NCBI RefSeq assembly: GCF_016463975.1
Contig: NZ_JAEMNX010000022.1
Span: forward strand, 19,526-83,525
DNA: 64,000 nt
Reading direction: 5' to 3'
DNA from: Marinomonas transparens
GTDB lineage: Bacteria > Pseudomonadota > Gammaproteobacteria > Pseudomonadales > Marinomonadaceae
A model generated the notes under the pieces. The model was not told the DNA's origin and ran no database searches. It saw only the letters and a list, made by a program, of their open reading frames with translations. Position 1 is the stretch's first letter. Each line of letters opens with the position of its first letter. Shown here piece by piece: positions 18,342-25,602 of this stretch. A program made the translations under genes and the position numbers.

Positions 18342-20012
18342 ATGCTGAACAGCATCGCCATTTCCAACTTTGCTATTGTCGAGTCTTTAGAACTTGAATT
18401 CAAAAAAGGCATGACAGTAATTTCAGGGGAAACAGGAGCTGGAAAATCCATCATGGTCGACGCCCTTTCCCTATGTTTAGGTGGACGAACCGATGCAGCA
18501 GTAGTACGACATGGCGAAAACAAGGCCGATATCAGCGCCAGTTTTGACATCCAAAGCTACCCTCATGTCTACCAATGGCTTGAAGAAAGAGACTTAGAAA
18601 ACGAGCAACACTGTATTTTACGTCGCGTCATCAGCAAAGAAGGCCGCTCCAAGGCTTACATTAATGGTCGCCCTTGCACCCTTGGTGACCTAAAAGATGT
18701 GGGTAGTCACCTAGTCGACATCCACGGTCAACACGAACATCAGTCCTTATTAAAGAAAAGCGCCCAAAGACAACAACTGGACGAATACGGCAAACTCACC
18801 GAATTAAGCAAAAAAGTAAACCAACAATACAATGTTTGGCGACAACTCAAAGATGACCTTGCTGTTCAGCAGAACCGCTCATCTGAACAGGACGCAAAAA
18901 TTCAGCTATTGTCTTACCAGTCTCAAGAATTAGAAAAACTCGACCTAAAAGAAGGCGAAATAGAAGCACTAGAAAACGAGCAAGCATTTCTCTCCAATAT
19001 TGCCGATTCACAATTTAAAGCTTATCAAGCAAGTAATATCTTAATAGATAGCGACGAAGGCAACATTTGCTCTCTATTGAACCAAGCACTCAGCAGCGCT
19101 AGCCAAATTAACCCCGCAACCAAAGAACTAGAAAGCGCGCTAGAAATGATGAATATCGCTCTGATTCAAGCACAAGAAGCCGCAGACAGCTTACACCACT
19201 ATCAAGACACACTAGAACAAAACCCGGAGCGTCTAACAGAAATTGAGCGCCGTCTTTCTGATATCTATGAAACAGCCCGTCGCCACAGACAACTGCCTGA
19301 AGCCCTCATCATGCTGCGTGAAAGCGTCAACACAGAACTGGCCGCCTTACAAGGTAGCGAAGAAAGCATCGATGTATTAAAAGAAAAAGAAGAACAAGCT
19401 TACGAAAGCCTCACTGCCCTTGCGACCACACTGACAGAAAAACGCATGACAACAAAAGATGAGCTAGCCAAGCAGGTAGAAGAACAAATCCATGGTTTAG
19501 GCATGCCACATGCGCGTTTCTTGATTCACTGTCAGCCGCTTAATCAAGTTACAGCTAATGGCTTTGAAGAAATCGAATACATGATCGCCTCCAACCCAGG
19601 CCAACCACCACAACCGCTGCGAAAAGTCGCCTCTGGTGGTGAATTATCTCGTATCAGTCTCGGCATCCAAGTGGTAACAGCTCACACTTCGACTATTCCA
19701 ACATTGGTATTTGATGAGGTTGATGTGGGAATTAGTGGCGGTGTCGCCGAAGTTGTGGGGCGCATGCTGCGTTCTGTTGGGGCGCGCGGACAAGTTTTTT
19801 GTGTGACTCACCTAGCGCAAGTGGCCGCTCAGGGTAATCAACACCTTAGAGTTAGCAAGCAAGTAAAAGACAAAGCAACGTCTTCTCAAGTAGCACAATT
19901 GAAAGACAATGAACGAACACAAGAAATTGCGCGTTTATTGGGCGGATTGGAACTCACCGAGCAAACCCTAGCGCACGCTAGAGAGATGCTTGGCAATGTT
20001 CAACTACAATAA
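18342..20012 (+). CDS. recN: DNA repair protein RecN
   Basis: RecN is an SMC-like ATPase that helps join broken DNA ends during double-strand break repair. The start MLNSIAISNF (18342) is preceded by GTGGAGC; the upstream in-frame ATG at 18192 would add 50 residues with no similarity. The 556 residues match the family length. Walker A is GETGAGKS (about 30-37), the central half is coiled coil rich in Glu/Gln, the ABC signature is ASGGELSRISLG (about 430) and Walker B is LVFDEVDVGISGG. It is divergent from grpE and has a LexA-like box upstream. Confidence 0.97.
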   Translation: MLNSIAISNFAIVESLELEFKKGMTVISGETGAGKSIMVDALSLCLGGRTDAAVVRHGENKADISASFDIQSYPHVYQWLEERDLENEQHCILRRVISKEGRSKAYINGRPCTLGDLKDVGSHLVDIHGQHEHQSLLKKSAQRQQLDEYGKLTELSKKVNQQYNVWRQLKDDLAVQQNRSSEQDAKIQLLSYQSQELEKLDLKEGEIEALENEQAFLSNIADSQFKAYQASNILIDSDEGNICSLLNQALSSASQINPATKELESALEMMNIALIQAQEAADSLHHYQDTLEQNPERLTEIERRLSDIYETARRHRQLPEALIMLRESVNTELAALQGSEESIDVLKEKEEQAYESLTALATTLTEKRMTTKDELAKQVEEQIHGLGMPHARFLIHCQPLNQVTANGFEEIEYMIASNPGQPPQPLRKVASGGELSRISLGIQVVTAHTSTIPTLVFDEVDVGISGGVAEVVGRMLRSVGARGQVFCVTHLAQVAAQGNQHLRVSKQVKDKATSSQVAQLKDNERTQEIARLLGGLELTEQTLAHAREMLGNVQLQ

Positions 20013-20074
20013 ACACAGGCTTAAGCTCTGCAACTTAGGCCTGAGTCATTGCAACTAACGACTAAAAAATGAGT

Positions 20075-20485
20075 TTATTTTTTCTTCGGGCGTACATACA
20101 TAATCAGACTATGGTCTTCAATATCATAACCATACTCTTCAGCGATCTCATGTTGCCGCTTCTCAATTACTGGATCAACAAATTCAATAACCTTGCCAGT
20201 TTCTAGGCAAATCATATGATCGTGATGATCCCCTTTCGCCAATTCAAAAACTGCAGTCCCTGCATCAAAATGATGACGCTGTACCAAACCTGCGGTTTCA
20301 AACTGAGTCAAAACACGATAAACCGTTGCCAAGCCAACATCTTCACCTTGATCAAGCAAAGTACGATATACATCATCGGCACTCAAATGGTGCTCACCCG
20401 CACCTTCAAGGATTTGCAAAATCTTTACTCGCGGCAAGGTTACTTTGAGTCCCGCTTTCTTTAATTCTTGATTTTCACTGGTCAT
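20075..20485 (-). CDS. fur: Ferric uptake regulator
   Basis: Fur is a dimeric Fe2+-dependent repressor of iron uptake genes. The 136 residues have the winged helix (KAGLKVTLPRVKILQIL, then HHLSADDVYRTLLDQGEDVGLATVYRVL in parts, residues 10-62) and the metal sites HHFDAGTAVFE (about 70-80) and GDHHDHMICLETGKVIEF (about 85-102). It ends with KKK, without the second CxxC pair seen in E. coli Fur. It is divergent from bamE, a conserved neighbour in gammaproteobacteria. A palindrome in the gap may allow autoregulation. Confidence 0.97.
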   Translation of the reverse strand: MTSENQELKKAGLKVTLPRVKILQILEGAGEHHLSADDVYRTLLDQGEDVGLATVYRVLTQFETAGLVQRHHFDAGTAVFELAKGDHHDHMICLETGKVIEFVDPVIEKRQHEIAEEYGYDIEDHSLIMYVRPKKK

Positions 20486-20509
20486 GAGTCATTCTCTATT
20501 CGATCTTGT

Positions 20510-20526
20510 TGATAATTACTTTATCA
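20510..20526. promoter_or_regulatory. Palindrome between fur and bamE, possible Fur site
   Basis: TGATAA-TTACT-TTATCA is a perfect inverted repeat. It contains the GATAAT core of the Fur box, but only about half of the 19-bp consensus matches, so assignment is weak. Confidence 0.35.
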
Positions 20527-20554
20527 TTAGCATACCTGAGTTAGGATGATACCA

Positions 20555-20872
20555 ATGAAAAAATCAATTTTTATACTATGCGCTGCACTTTCGCTTAGCG
20601 CATGCAGTTTATTTCCACCACCTTACAAGGCCCCTGTTGCGCAAGGAAACCTTATTACAGAGGAACAGCTTGCTAAATTACAAGTTGGTATGTCTGAATC
20701 TCAAGTTACTTACCTCCTGGGGAACCCGATGATAAGAGATACATTCAAGCCAAATGAATGGCACTACTTATACGTTATCAAACACGCTACACCAGACGCA
20801 CCTAAAAGTGCTGCCGATAACTTAACTTTAATTTTTAACGCTGGCACCTTGGCCCAAATCAAAAACAACTAA
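20555..20872 (+). CDS. bamE: Outer-membrane assembly lipoprotein BamE (OmlA/SmpA)
   Basis: BamE is the small lipoprotein of the beta-barrel assembly (BAM) complex. The start MKKSIFILC (20555) has TTAGGA upstream. A lipoprotein signal peptide ends in the lipobox LSAC (cysteine at about residue 19). The mature part has the SmpA/OmlA pattern: LITEEQLAKLQVGMSESQV and YLLGNPMIRDTFKPNEWHYLYV. At 105 residues it is slightly short but complete. Its 3' end overlaps the convergent rnfH gene by 4 bp. Confidence 0.95.
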   Translation: MKKSIFILCAALSLSACSLFPPPYKAPVAQGNLITEEQLAKLQVGMSESQVTYLLGNPMIRDTFKPNEWHYLYVIKHATPDAPKSAADNLTLIFNAGTLAQIKNN

Positions 20873-21153
20873 TCTTTTGCTGCTTTCGCTGCGCGGTTGG
20901 CCCTAGCTTGCTTAGGGTCAACGATTAGTTCCCGATAAATCTCTACACGCTCACCCGCCTTGAGCTCCTGCTCATCAGCATTTCTTACTGCTTTACCAAA
21001 AATACCGACTTTCACCGTCTCCACATCCAATCCCGGAAAGAAGGCTTCCATATTAGAACGACGCACGGCCTCACGCACGCTGCAGCCGTCTTCAACTTCT
21101 AAAGTAATTATCTTCTGCTTTTCCGGCAAAGCATAAGCTACTTCTACTCTCAT
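20869..21153 (-). CDS. rnfH: RnfH/RatB family (UPF0125) ubiquitin-like protein
   Basis: A 94-residue protein of the RnfH family, with a beta-grasp (ubiquitin-like) fold and no settled function. The start MRVEVAYALPEKQ (21153) lies 1 nt after the ratA stop codon, the classic ratA-rnfH arrangement; the longer frame reads through ratA. Family features are the acidic CSVREAVRRS (about 28-37), FGKAVRNADEQELKAGERVEIYREL and a basic tail rich in Ala/Lys. Translation is probably coupled to ratA. Confidence 0.93.
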   Translation of the reverse strand: MRVEVAYALPEKQKIITLEVEDGCSVREAVRRSNMEAFFPGLDVETVKVGIFGKAVRNADEQELKAGERVEIYRELIVDPKQARANRAAKAAKD

Positions 21154-21154
21154 A

Positions 21155-21586
21155 TTATTTACCGTATACCACAATGGCACGCTTACTAAAGGCTTCCACC
21201 ATAGAGTTTGCAATTTGACTAAACACACCGCCAAAAGCAAACTTCAGCATGCCACTTAATTCAAAATCAATCGTTAATGCAATCTTACAACTCGTAGCAG
21301 ACAACTCAGTAAAGGTCCAAATACCATGCAACCTTTTAAAAGGCCCTTTCACCAAGGTCATCTCTATTTTATTAAACTCTTGCAAAAAGTTTTTAGTCGT
21401 AAAAGATTGTCGTACCGGGCCCTTCCCTACCTCTAAAGATGCAACTATTTCATCTGATGTATGAGATATCAAAGTCGCATTCAAGCAACCGGGTAAAAAC
21501 TCTGGATAACCGTCTATATCATTTACCAACGCAAACATTTGCTCACAACTGTAATTAACATGAGCAAAGCGCTCTATATGACTCAA
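21155..21586 (-). CDS. ratA: RatA / COQ10-like START-domain protein
   Basis: RatA of E. coli was described as a toxin that blocks ribosome subunit association, and the same START fold in COQ10 binds ubiquinone; which role applies here is not visible. The 143 residues show SCEQMFALVNDIDGYPEFLPGC (in part, residues 13-34), VGKGPVRQSFTTKN and the C-terminal helix MVEAFSKRAIVVYG. The gene follows the NSS transporter with 1 bp between and precedes rnfH with 1 bp between, so the three form one transcript. smpB, usually beside it, is divergent 1.5 kb away. Confidence 0.93.
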   Translation of the reverse strand: MSHIERFAHVNYSCEQMFALVNDIDGYPEFLPGCLNATLISHTSDEIVASLEVGKGPVRQSFTTKNFLQEFNKIEMTLVKGPFKRLHGIWTFTELSATSCKIALTIDFELSGMLKFAFGGVFSQIANSMVEAFSKRAIVVYGK

Positions 21587-21587
21587 A

Positions 21588-22946
21588 CTACACTCCTATC
21601 CAACCTGCAACAGTAATCACAATCATCATGGGAATACTGATGTACTTCAATATGTTATACCACCATTTAAAATGGCCGGCCTGCTTAGTCACCTTCTCAT
21701 TTTGCAACATGGAACGAGGGATAAACCAAGCCACCAAAACAGACAATAAAATGGCCCCAAATGGTAACAAGATCAGAGAGGTTAATTCATCTAATAATTC
21801 AAAAAAGTTAAGATCAAACAGAACCTTGTTGTCCCAGTGATTAAAAGACAACAACACCACAATACCAATAAGCCATGCTGCAATACCTAACAGCAAAGCC
21901 GCCTTAAAACGATCGATGTAAAATTTCTCATGCATCCAAGCAACAAATAACTCAAGCATTGAAATGGCAGACGTTAACGCAGCAATCACCAACAGAACGA
22001 AAAACACGCCACCAACAACTTGGCCGGCAGGTAAACTGCCAAAAATAATAGGCAAAGACACAAAGGTTAAACTTGGCCCAGCTTCCACATCAATATTCAA
22101 AGCAAACACAAGAGGGAAAATCACCAACCCAGCTAAAATCGCCACCAGCAGATCCACACCAACCACAATGGTACAGGCTCGAGCGATAGACATACGTTTA
22201 TTCATGTAAGCGCCATAGGAAAACATAGCCCCCATCCCTACACTCAAACTAAATAAAGCGTGACCAATGGCCGACAACACCACATCAAAAGTAATGTCCT
22301 GCCAAGACCAATGGAATAAAAAAGCCAATGCTTCAGAAGTGTTGCCAATAACAAGCGAATAAGTTGCCAATACAACCAATATAATAATAAGTGAAGGCAA
22401 CAAAATACGAACAATCGCGGATAGTCCACGAATCACCGACTGACCAACCGTCAACACCACCAACATCATAAAGATAGAATGCCAAAGCAGCATTTCCCCC
22501 GGCGAAGCTAGCAAGGAATCATACATACTCGCCGCACCCTCATGACTAATACCCTTAAAGTCGCCTGAGACAGCACGCTCCAAATAGCCAATCGACCAAC
22601 CCGCTATCACGCTGTAGAAACTCAATATCAAAAAGCCTGTAATACCTGCGATCCAAGGGGCAACCACCCAAGCAGAATGAACAATACGGCGTTCACTAAG
22701 ATCATTAACGGTATCAATAGGATTAGAGCGAACCGTACGCCCCAACGCCACCTCGGCCATCAATACAGGCAAACCAACTAATAACAAACACAAGCAATAC
22801 ACCAACAGGAAAGCGCCACCGCCATTCTGACCGAGCAAATAAGGAAACTTCCAAATATTCCCCAAGCCCACTGCGGAACCACTGGCCGCAAAAATAAATA
22901 TTAATGGACTCGACCAGATACCTTGTAAACATCGACTTTCAGGCAT
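21588..22946 (-). CDS. Sodium-dependent transporter of the NSS (SNF) family
   Basis: A 452-residue inner-membrane symporter that couples Na+ to uptake of an amino acid or similar solute. Eleven to twelve membrane segments are seen. The NSS hallmark SGSAVGLGNIWKFPYLLGQNGGGAF is at residues 21-45 (split here), lining the Na+ and substrate site. ALFSLSVGMGAMFSYGAYM near residue 235 is the TM6 region. Substrate is unknown. It lies directly upstream of ratA (1-bp gap) and its start is about 180 bp from the divergent smpB. Confidence 0.93.
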   Translation of the reverse strand: MPESRCLQGIWSSPLIFIFAASGSAVGLGNIWKFPYLLGQNGGGAFLLVYCLCLLLVGLPVLMAEVALGRTVRSNPIDTVNDLSERRIVHSAWVVAPWIAGITGFLILSFYSVIAGWSIGYLERAVSGDFKGISHEGAASMYDSLLASPGEMLLWHSIFMMLVVLTVGQSVIRGLSAIVRILLPSLIIILVVLATYSLVIGNTSEALAFLFHWSWQDITFDVVLSAIGHALFSLSVGMGAMFSYGAYMNKRMSIARACTIVVGVDLLVAILAGLVIFPLVFALNIDVEAGPSLTFVSLPIIFGSLPAGQVVGGVFFVLLVIAALTSAISMLELFVAWMHEKFYIDRFKAALLLGIAAWLIGIVVLLSFNHWDNKVLFDLNFFELLDELTSLILLPFGAILLSVLVAWFIPRSMLQNEKVTKQAGHFKWWYNILKYISIPMMIVITVAGWIGV

Positions 22947-23127
22947 AAATTACGCTCTAAATTAAGCAAGTATCATTTAATAATAGGGGTAAAAGATCGG
23001 GATGACTAATTCCTTCTCAAATCCCACAAATACATTTGTATTAACCGATACGAATTTTCTAACATTCGGAGGCATACCTCAAGAAAAGCATAGGTTTTTG
23101 CCCCTATCGACCGTATAATTTCTAACT

Positions 23128-23610
23128 ATGAGTAAAGTAAAGAAAAAATCCAACAGTACAGGCACCATTGCACTTAACAAACGCGCGAAACATGACTACT
23201 TTGTCGACCAAAAGTTTGAAGCGGGGCTTGTTTTAGCGGGATGGGAAGTAAAAAGCCTACGAGAAGGCAAGGCTCAACTAGTCGATTCCTTCGTCATCAT
23301 CCATCAAAACGAAGCATGGCTGGTAGGTGCACGCATTACGCCATTACTAAGCGCGTCCACACACGTTGTATGTGAGCCCATGCGCCAGCGTAAACTACTA
23401 CTAAACCGCAAAGAGCTTGAGAAAATAATTCAAGTGACCGAGCAAAAGGGCAAAACCTGTGCAGCCATGGCGCTGTACTGGAAAGGAAACAAAATCAAGT
23501 GTGAAGTCGCACTGGTAACCGGTAAGAAAGAGCACGACAAACGTGACACAGAACGCAACCGCGACTGGGCACGAGATAAAGAACGTTTAATGAAGCACAA
23601 CAACAATTAA
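23128..23610 (+). CDS. smpB: SsrA-binding protein SmpB
   Basis: SmpB binds tmRNA and brings it to stalled ribosomes for trans-translation. The 160 residues match the family. After a basic start come [41 protein letters not shown] (in separate conserved blocks, residues 17-58), [11 protein letters not shown] (about 91) and the C-terminal basic tail [24 protein letters not shown], which enters the ribosomal mRNA channel. ssrA, its RNA partner, is only 110 bp downstream. Confidence 0.98.
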   Translation: MSKVKKKSNSTGTIALNKRAKHDYFVDQKFEAGLVLAGWEVKSLREGKAQLVDSFVIIHQNEAWLVGARITPLLSASTHVVCEPMRQRKLLLNRKELEKIIQVTEQKGKTCAAMALYWKGNKIKCEVALVTGKKEHDKRDTERNRDWARDKERLMKHNNN

Positions 23611-23720
23611 GCACAACATAAAACGGCACAGCCAAACTACTGTAAAGTGAAGATACTGCGCACTTTATATGTTATCTCTAGCGCAAACTCTAGGTTTCCG
23701 TTAGAATCGCGTTACTTTTT

Positions 23721-24082
23721 GGGGGCGACATGGTTTCGACGTCGGTTACAAACCCAAAGGTGCATGTCGAGAGTGATGCGTGATCTCGTAAATCCCCCGC
23801 ATCAATTTAATAGTCGCAAACGACGAAAACTACGCTTTAGCAGCCTAAACCGCTGCTAGTGTGCTGCCCTCAGGTTGCTCGTAGCCAGAGACTCTGCAGT
23901 ATCATAAATTACGAGATGCTAACTGATGCCCCGCCTAGGGATAAGGTTCTAAGACTAAGTAGGCTCGCCATTAACACCCTGTCCTTCGGGCGGTTCGTGG
24001 TCAAATAATAGAAGTGACTATGCATGTAGAGCCGATGGCAGAGGACTGACGGACGGGGGTTCGATCCCCCCCGCCTCCACCA
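23721..24082 (+). ncRNA. ssrA: tmRNA (transfer-messenger RNA)
   Basis: The 362-nt gene begins GGGGGCGACATGG and ends CGCCTCCACCA. GGGGGCG pairs with CGCCTCC as the acceptor stem (one G-U pair) and CCA is encoded at 24080-24082. The T arm GGGTTCGATCCCCCC is intact. The tag frame at 23816-23848 reads ANDENYALAA then TAA. The 3' 26 nt are the attachment core of the 13.4-kb prophage; the insertion keeps the gene sequence complete but moves the original downstream DNA away. A -10-like TAGAAT lies about 15 nt upstream. Confidence 0.98.
24057..24082 (+). repeat. attL core of the prophage (3' end of ssrA)
   Basis: This is the first copy of a 26-bp perfect direct repeat, GGGTTCGAT-7C-GCCTCCACCA in form. 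The second copy is at 37413-37438. It covers the T loop and acceptor 3' strand of tmRNA, a favoured integration target of tyrosine integrases. Confidence 0.95.
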
Positions 24083-24090
24083 CTTAAGCG

Positions 24091-24102
24091 ATTGATTTTA
24101 AA
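24091..24102. repeat. Left copy of a 12-bp inverted repeat flanking the prophage ends
   Basis: ATTGATTTTAAA just inside attL is the exact reverse complement of TTTAAAATCAAT at 37371-37382 just inside attR. It could be a binding site for integrase, excisionase or a host factor. Confidence 0.5.
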
Positions 24103-24128
24103 AGGGTTTGCACTTTTTAAAGTTAATC

Positions 24129-24149
24129 CGACACACAAACGACACACCG
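24129..24149 (+). repeat. Left candidate integrase arm-type site pair
   Basis: Two copies of CGACACAC (24129-24136 and 24140-24147) spaced 11 bp apart sit 47 bp inside attL. The 21-bp block recurs with one mismatch at 37299-37319 near attR in the same orientation. Paired direct repeats on both sides of the core are typical of arm sites of tyrosine integrases. Confidence 0.55.
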
Positions 24150-24162
24150 TTTGTAAGTCACA

Positions 24163-24197
24163 TAAAAAAGAGAGCTAAATTAGCTCTCTTTTTTTTC
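24163..24197. terminator. Strong bidirectional terminator at the prophage left end
   Basis: AAGAGAGCTAA (24168-24178) and TTAGCTCTCTT (24180-24190) are perfectly complementary around one base, with an A-run before and eight T after. On the plus strand it can terminate ssrA, whose own terminator is displaced; on the minus strand it ends the late operon and contains the stop codon of its last gene. Confidence 0.85.
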
Positions 24198-24308
24198 GTC
24201 TTCTAATCGCTTTATTCGAATATGATAATTCCAAAGAATATAGCTTAAAAGCATTACTGAACTGTTTGCTCCAGTCCCTGTTATTTGATTAATTAACTCT
24301 AAATCCAT
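24180..24308 (-). CDS. Small membrane protein, last gene of the prophage late operon
   Basis: A 42-residue frame starts at an ATG that overlaps the preceding gene's stop (TAATG) and ends inside the terminator hairpin. A hydrophobic stretch (SSVMLLSYILWNYHI) is followed by a charged tail RIKRLEDEKKES. The organisation recalls small holin-like or virion membrane proteins but no family is recognised. Overlap with its neighbour and lack of other coding supports it as real. Confidence 0.6.
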   Translation of the reverse strand: MDLELINQITGTGANSSVMLLSYILWNYHIRIKRLEDEKKES

Positions 24309-24451
24309 TAATCCACCATTTCCGCTGCAAATTCACCCGCCGCATTACCAGCGGTTGTTGCAACTGGTGCTGGTACATTCAAACTAATTAAAACAACCGT
24401 TACGACAGACCCTGCCAACCATTTAACAATTTTCCCTTTAAAAAACTTCAT
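24308..24451 (-). CDS. Small secreted or membrane protein of the prophage
   Basis: A 47-residue frame starts at ATG 24451 within the stop of the hydrolase gene (ATGA) and ends TAA overlapping the next ATG. A basic start (MKFFKGKIVKW) and hydrophobic segment LAGSVVTVVLISLNVPAPVA look like a signal peptide or one membrane anchor, followed by a short Ala/Glu-rich tail. Probably a virion membrane or lysis protein; function unknown. Confidence 0.6.
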   Translation of the reverse strand: MKFFKGKIVKWLAGSVVTVVLISLNVPAPVATTAGNAAGEFAAEMVD

Positions 24452-24924
24452 GCTGTTAATTCCTTTATTGAATTGTTGATATACCAAGTCGAAAACGGCA
24501 CCGCGCCTATCTCAAAGTGGATGATTGCTTTTACCAGTTTTGGTAATTTTTCTTTTACGCTGATTTGTTCATCAGCCCCCACACCCGCCGCACTCGCTAC
24601 GCTGTTTATATAAGCGTCCGTTGGGTTTTCATGCGCTGGAGCATATCGAGAGATAAGACCGCGCACGGTGTTTAAGCCGTAGAGCTTTTCATAATTCGTT
24701 AGCAGCTTGGCCCCTGCTCGTATTCCGTATGAATAGCTTTTAAAGCTTTCAAAGGTAGGGTCATCACCTTGTACTTTACCGTCCCATGCAATGTTCGTTT
24801 TCACGACATTCATAGGGTTTTTGTTGCGCATACCACGCACGTTATCCACTGCTAGCATTTTGCTCCCCCTGTAGATCAGATAAGCCAGCCCAAGACCGCC
24901 AAGGGTTAGAACTGCTTTATTCAT
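24448..24924 (-). CDS. Membrane-anchored peptidoglycan hydrolase-like virion protein
   Basis: A 158-residue protein. Residues 4-24 form a hydrophobic anchor (VLTLGGLGLAYLIYRGSKML in part). The rest has the pattern of structural lytic enzymes of membrane-containing phages: RNKNPMNVVKTNIAWDG (about 33-49), FESFKSYSYGIRAGAKLLTNY (in part, 58-78), GLNTVRGLISRYAPAHENPTDAYINSVASAAGV (in parts). Similar NP-N, F-F-GIRA, RYAPxxEN patterns are annotated as endolysin-like or P5-type structural proteins. It would cut the cell wall during entry or lysis. The catalytic residue is not certain. Confidence 0.7.
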   Translation of the reverse strand: MNKAVLTLGGLGLAYLIYRGSKMLAVDNVRGMRNKNPMNVVKTNIAWDGKVQGDDPTFESFKSYSYGIRAGAKLLTNYEKLYGLNTVRGLISRYAPAHENPTDAYINSVASAAGVGADEQISVKEKLPKLVKAIIHFEIGAVPFSTWYINNSIKELTA

Positions 24925-24936
24925 TGTTTAATGTCC

Positions 24937-25602
24937 TTACTGGTATCGAATGCAATATAGAAAAGTGACATTTTTCATTGTTGTTTCCGTCGCACCCGAA
25001 CTGTTAATAGAATGAGTGTGATTGCCATTCACATTGATTGTATGGGTGTGTTCTCCAGCATAATCCGTATACATAACAGTTCCTCCTGCCCGCGCCGTAT
25101 CAGGAGCAACGCGAGGGGTATTGTCATTTGGCGAACCGACAATTCCATGCCTATGATTACCCGCTGCTCCCATAGAGTGACTGTGATTGCCAGCCGCTCC
25201 CATAGAGTGACTATGTGCCCTGTTGTTATCTCCTTGGTAACGTCCTAGTGTTGGCGCTGAGTCCAACCCAGCGCCATTATCAAAGCCGCGACCAACTACG
25301 CCCCTATGGTCTGGAATGGTGAAGGTAGTAGAGCCATTCCCTGTACCAAATTGACCACGCTGCTTACTGGCTTGATCTACAATATTTCCACTCGCTTGCG
25401 CGTATTCCCAAAGCCGCCAAAAGGTTTCCCTGCTTAGCTCTGCACCATTGGCCTTAATGGTGTTTTCTGGTGGTACTGAAGAAGCGTATTTTTCAATACG
25501 TCCCACACCGCCGAATTCCATGGAGCGTAGAATTTCAATCTCAGCATTAACGTTTTCAATGTCCTTAATAAGCTTTGCACTTCCAACAAAATAAACGGCC
25601 AT
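24937..25602 (-). CDS. Phage collar-domain spike protein (receptor binding candidate)
   Basis: A 221-residue protein with a tail-collar-type domain: LSRETFWRLWEYA (about 55-67), FGTGNGSTTFTIPDHRGVVGRGFDNGAG (in parts, 84-112) and GRYQGDNNRAHSHS (about 118). Then come HSHSMGAAGN repeats and other HxH motifs (HTHTINVNGNHTHSI-like near the C-terminus) like the histidine needles of tail-fibre tips that hold metal ions. The N-terminus is probably the attachment part. Tailed phages use such proteins as fibre tips; here the element has no tail, so it is most likely the vertex spike. It overlaps the stalk-like gene upstream by 1 bp. Confidence 0.75.
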   Translation of the reverse strand: MAVYFVGSAKLIKDIENVNAEIEILRSMEFGGVGRIEKYASSVPPENTIKANGAELSRETFWRLWEYAQASGNIVDQASKQRGQFGTGNGSTTFTIPDHRGVVGRGFDNGAGLDSAPTLGRYQGDNNRAHSHSMGAAGNHSHSMGAAGNHRHGIVGSPNDNTPRVAPDTARAGGTVMYTDYAGEHTHTINVNGNHTHSINSSGATETTMKNVTFLYCIRYQ

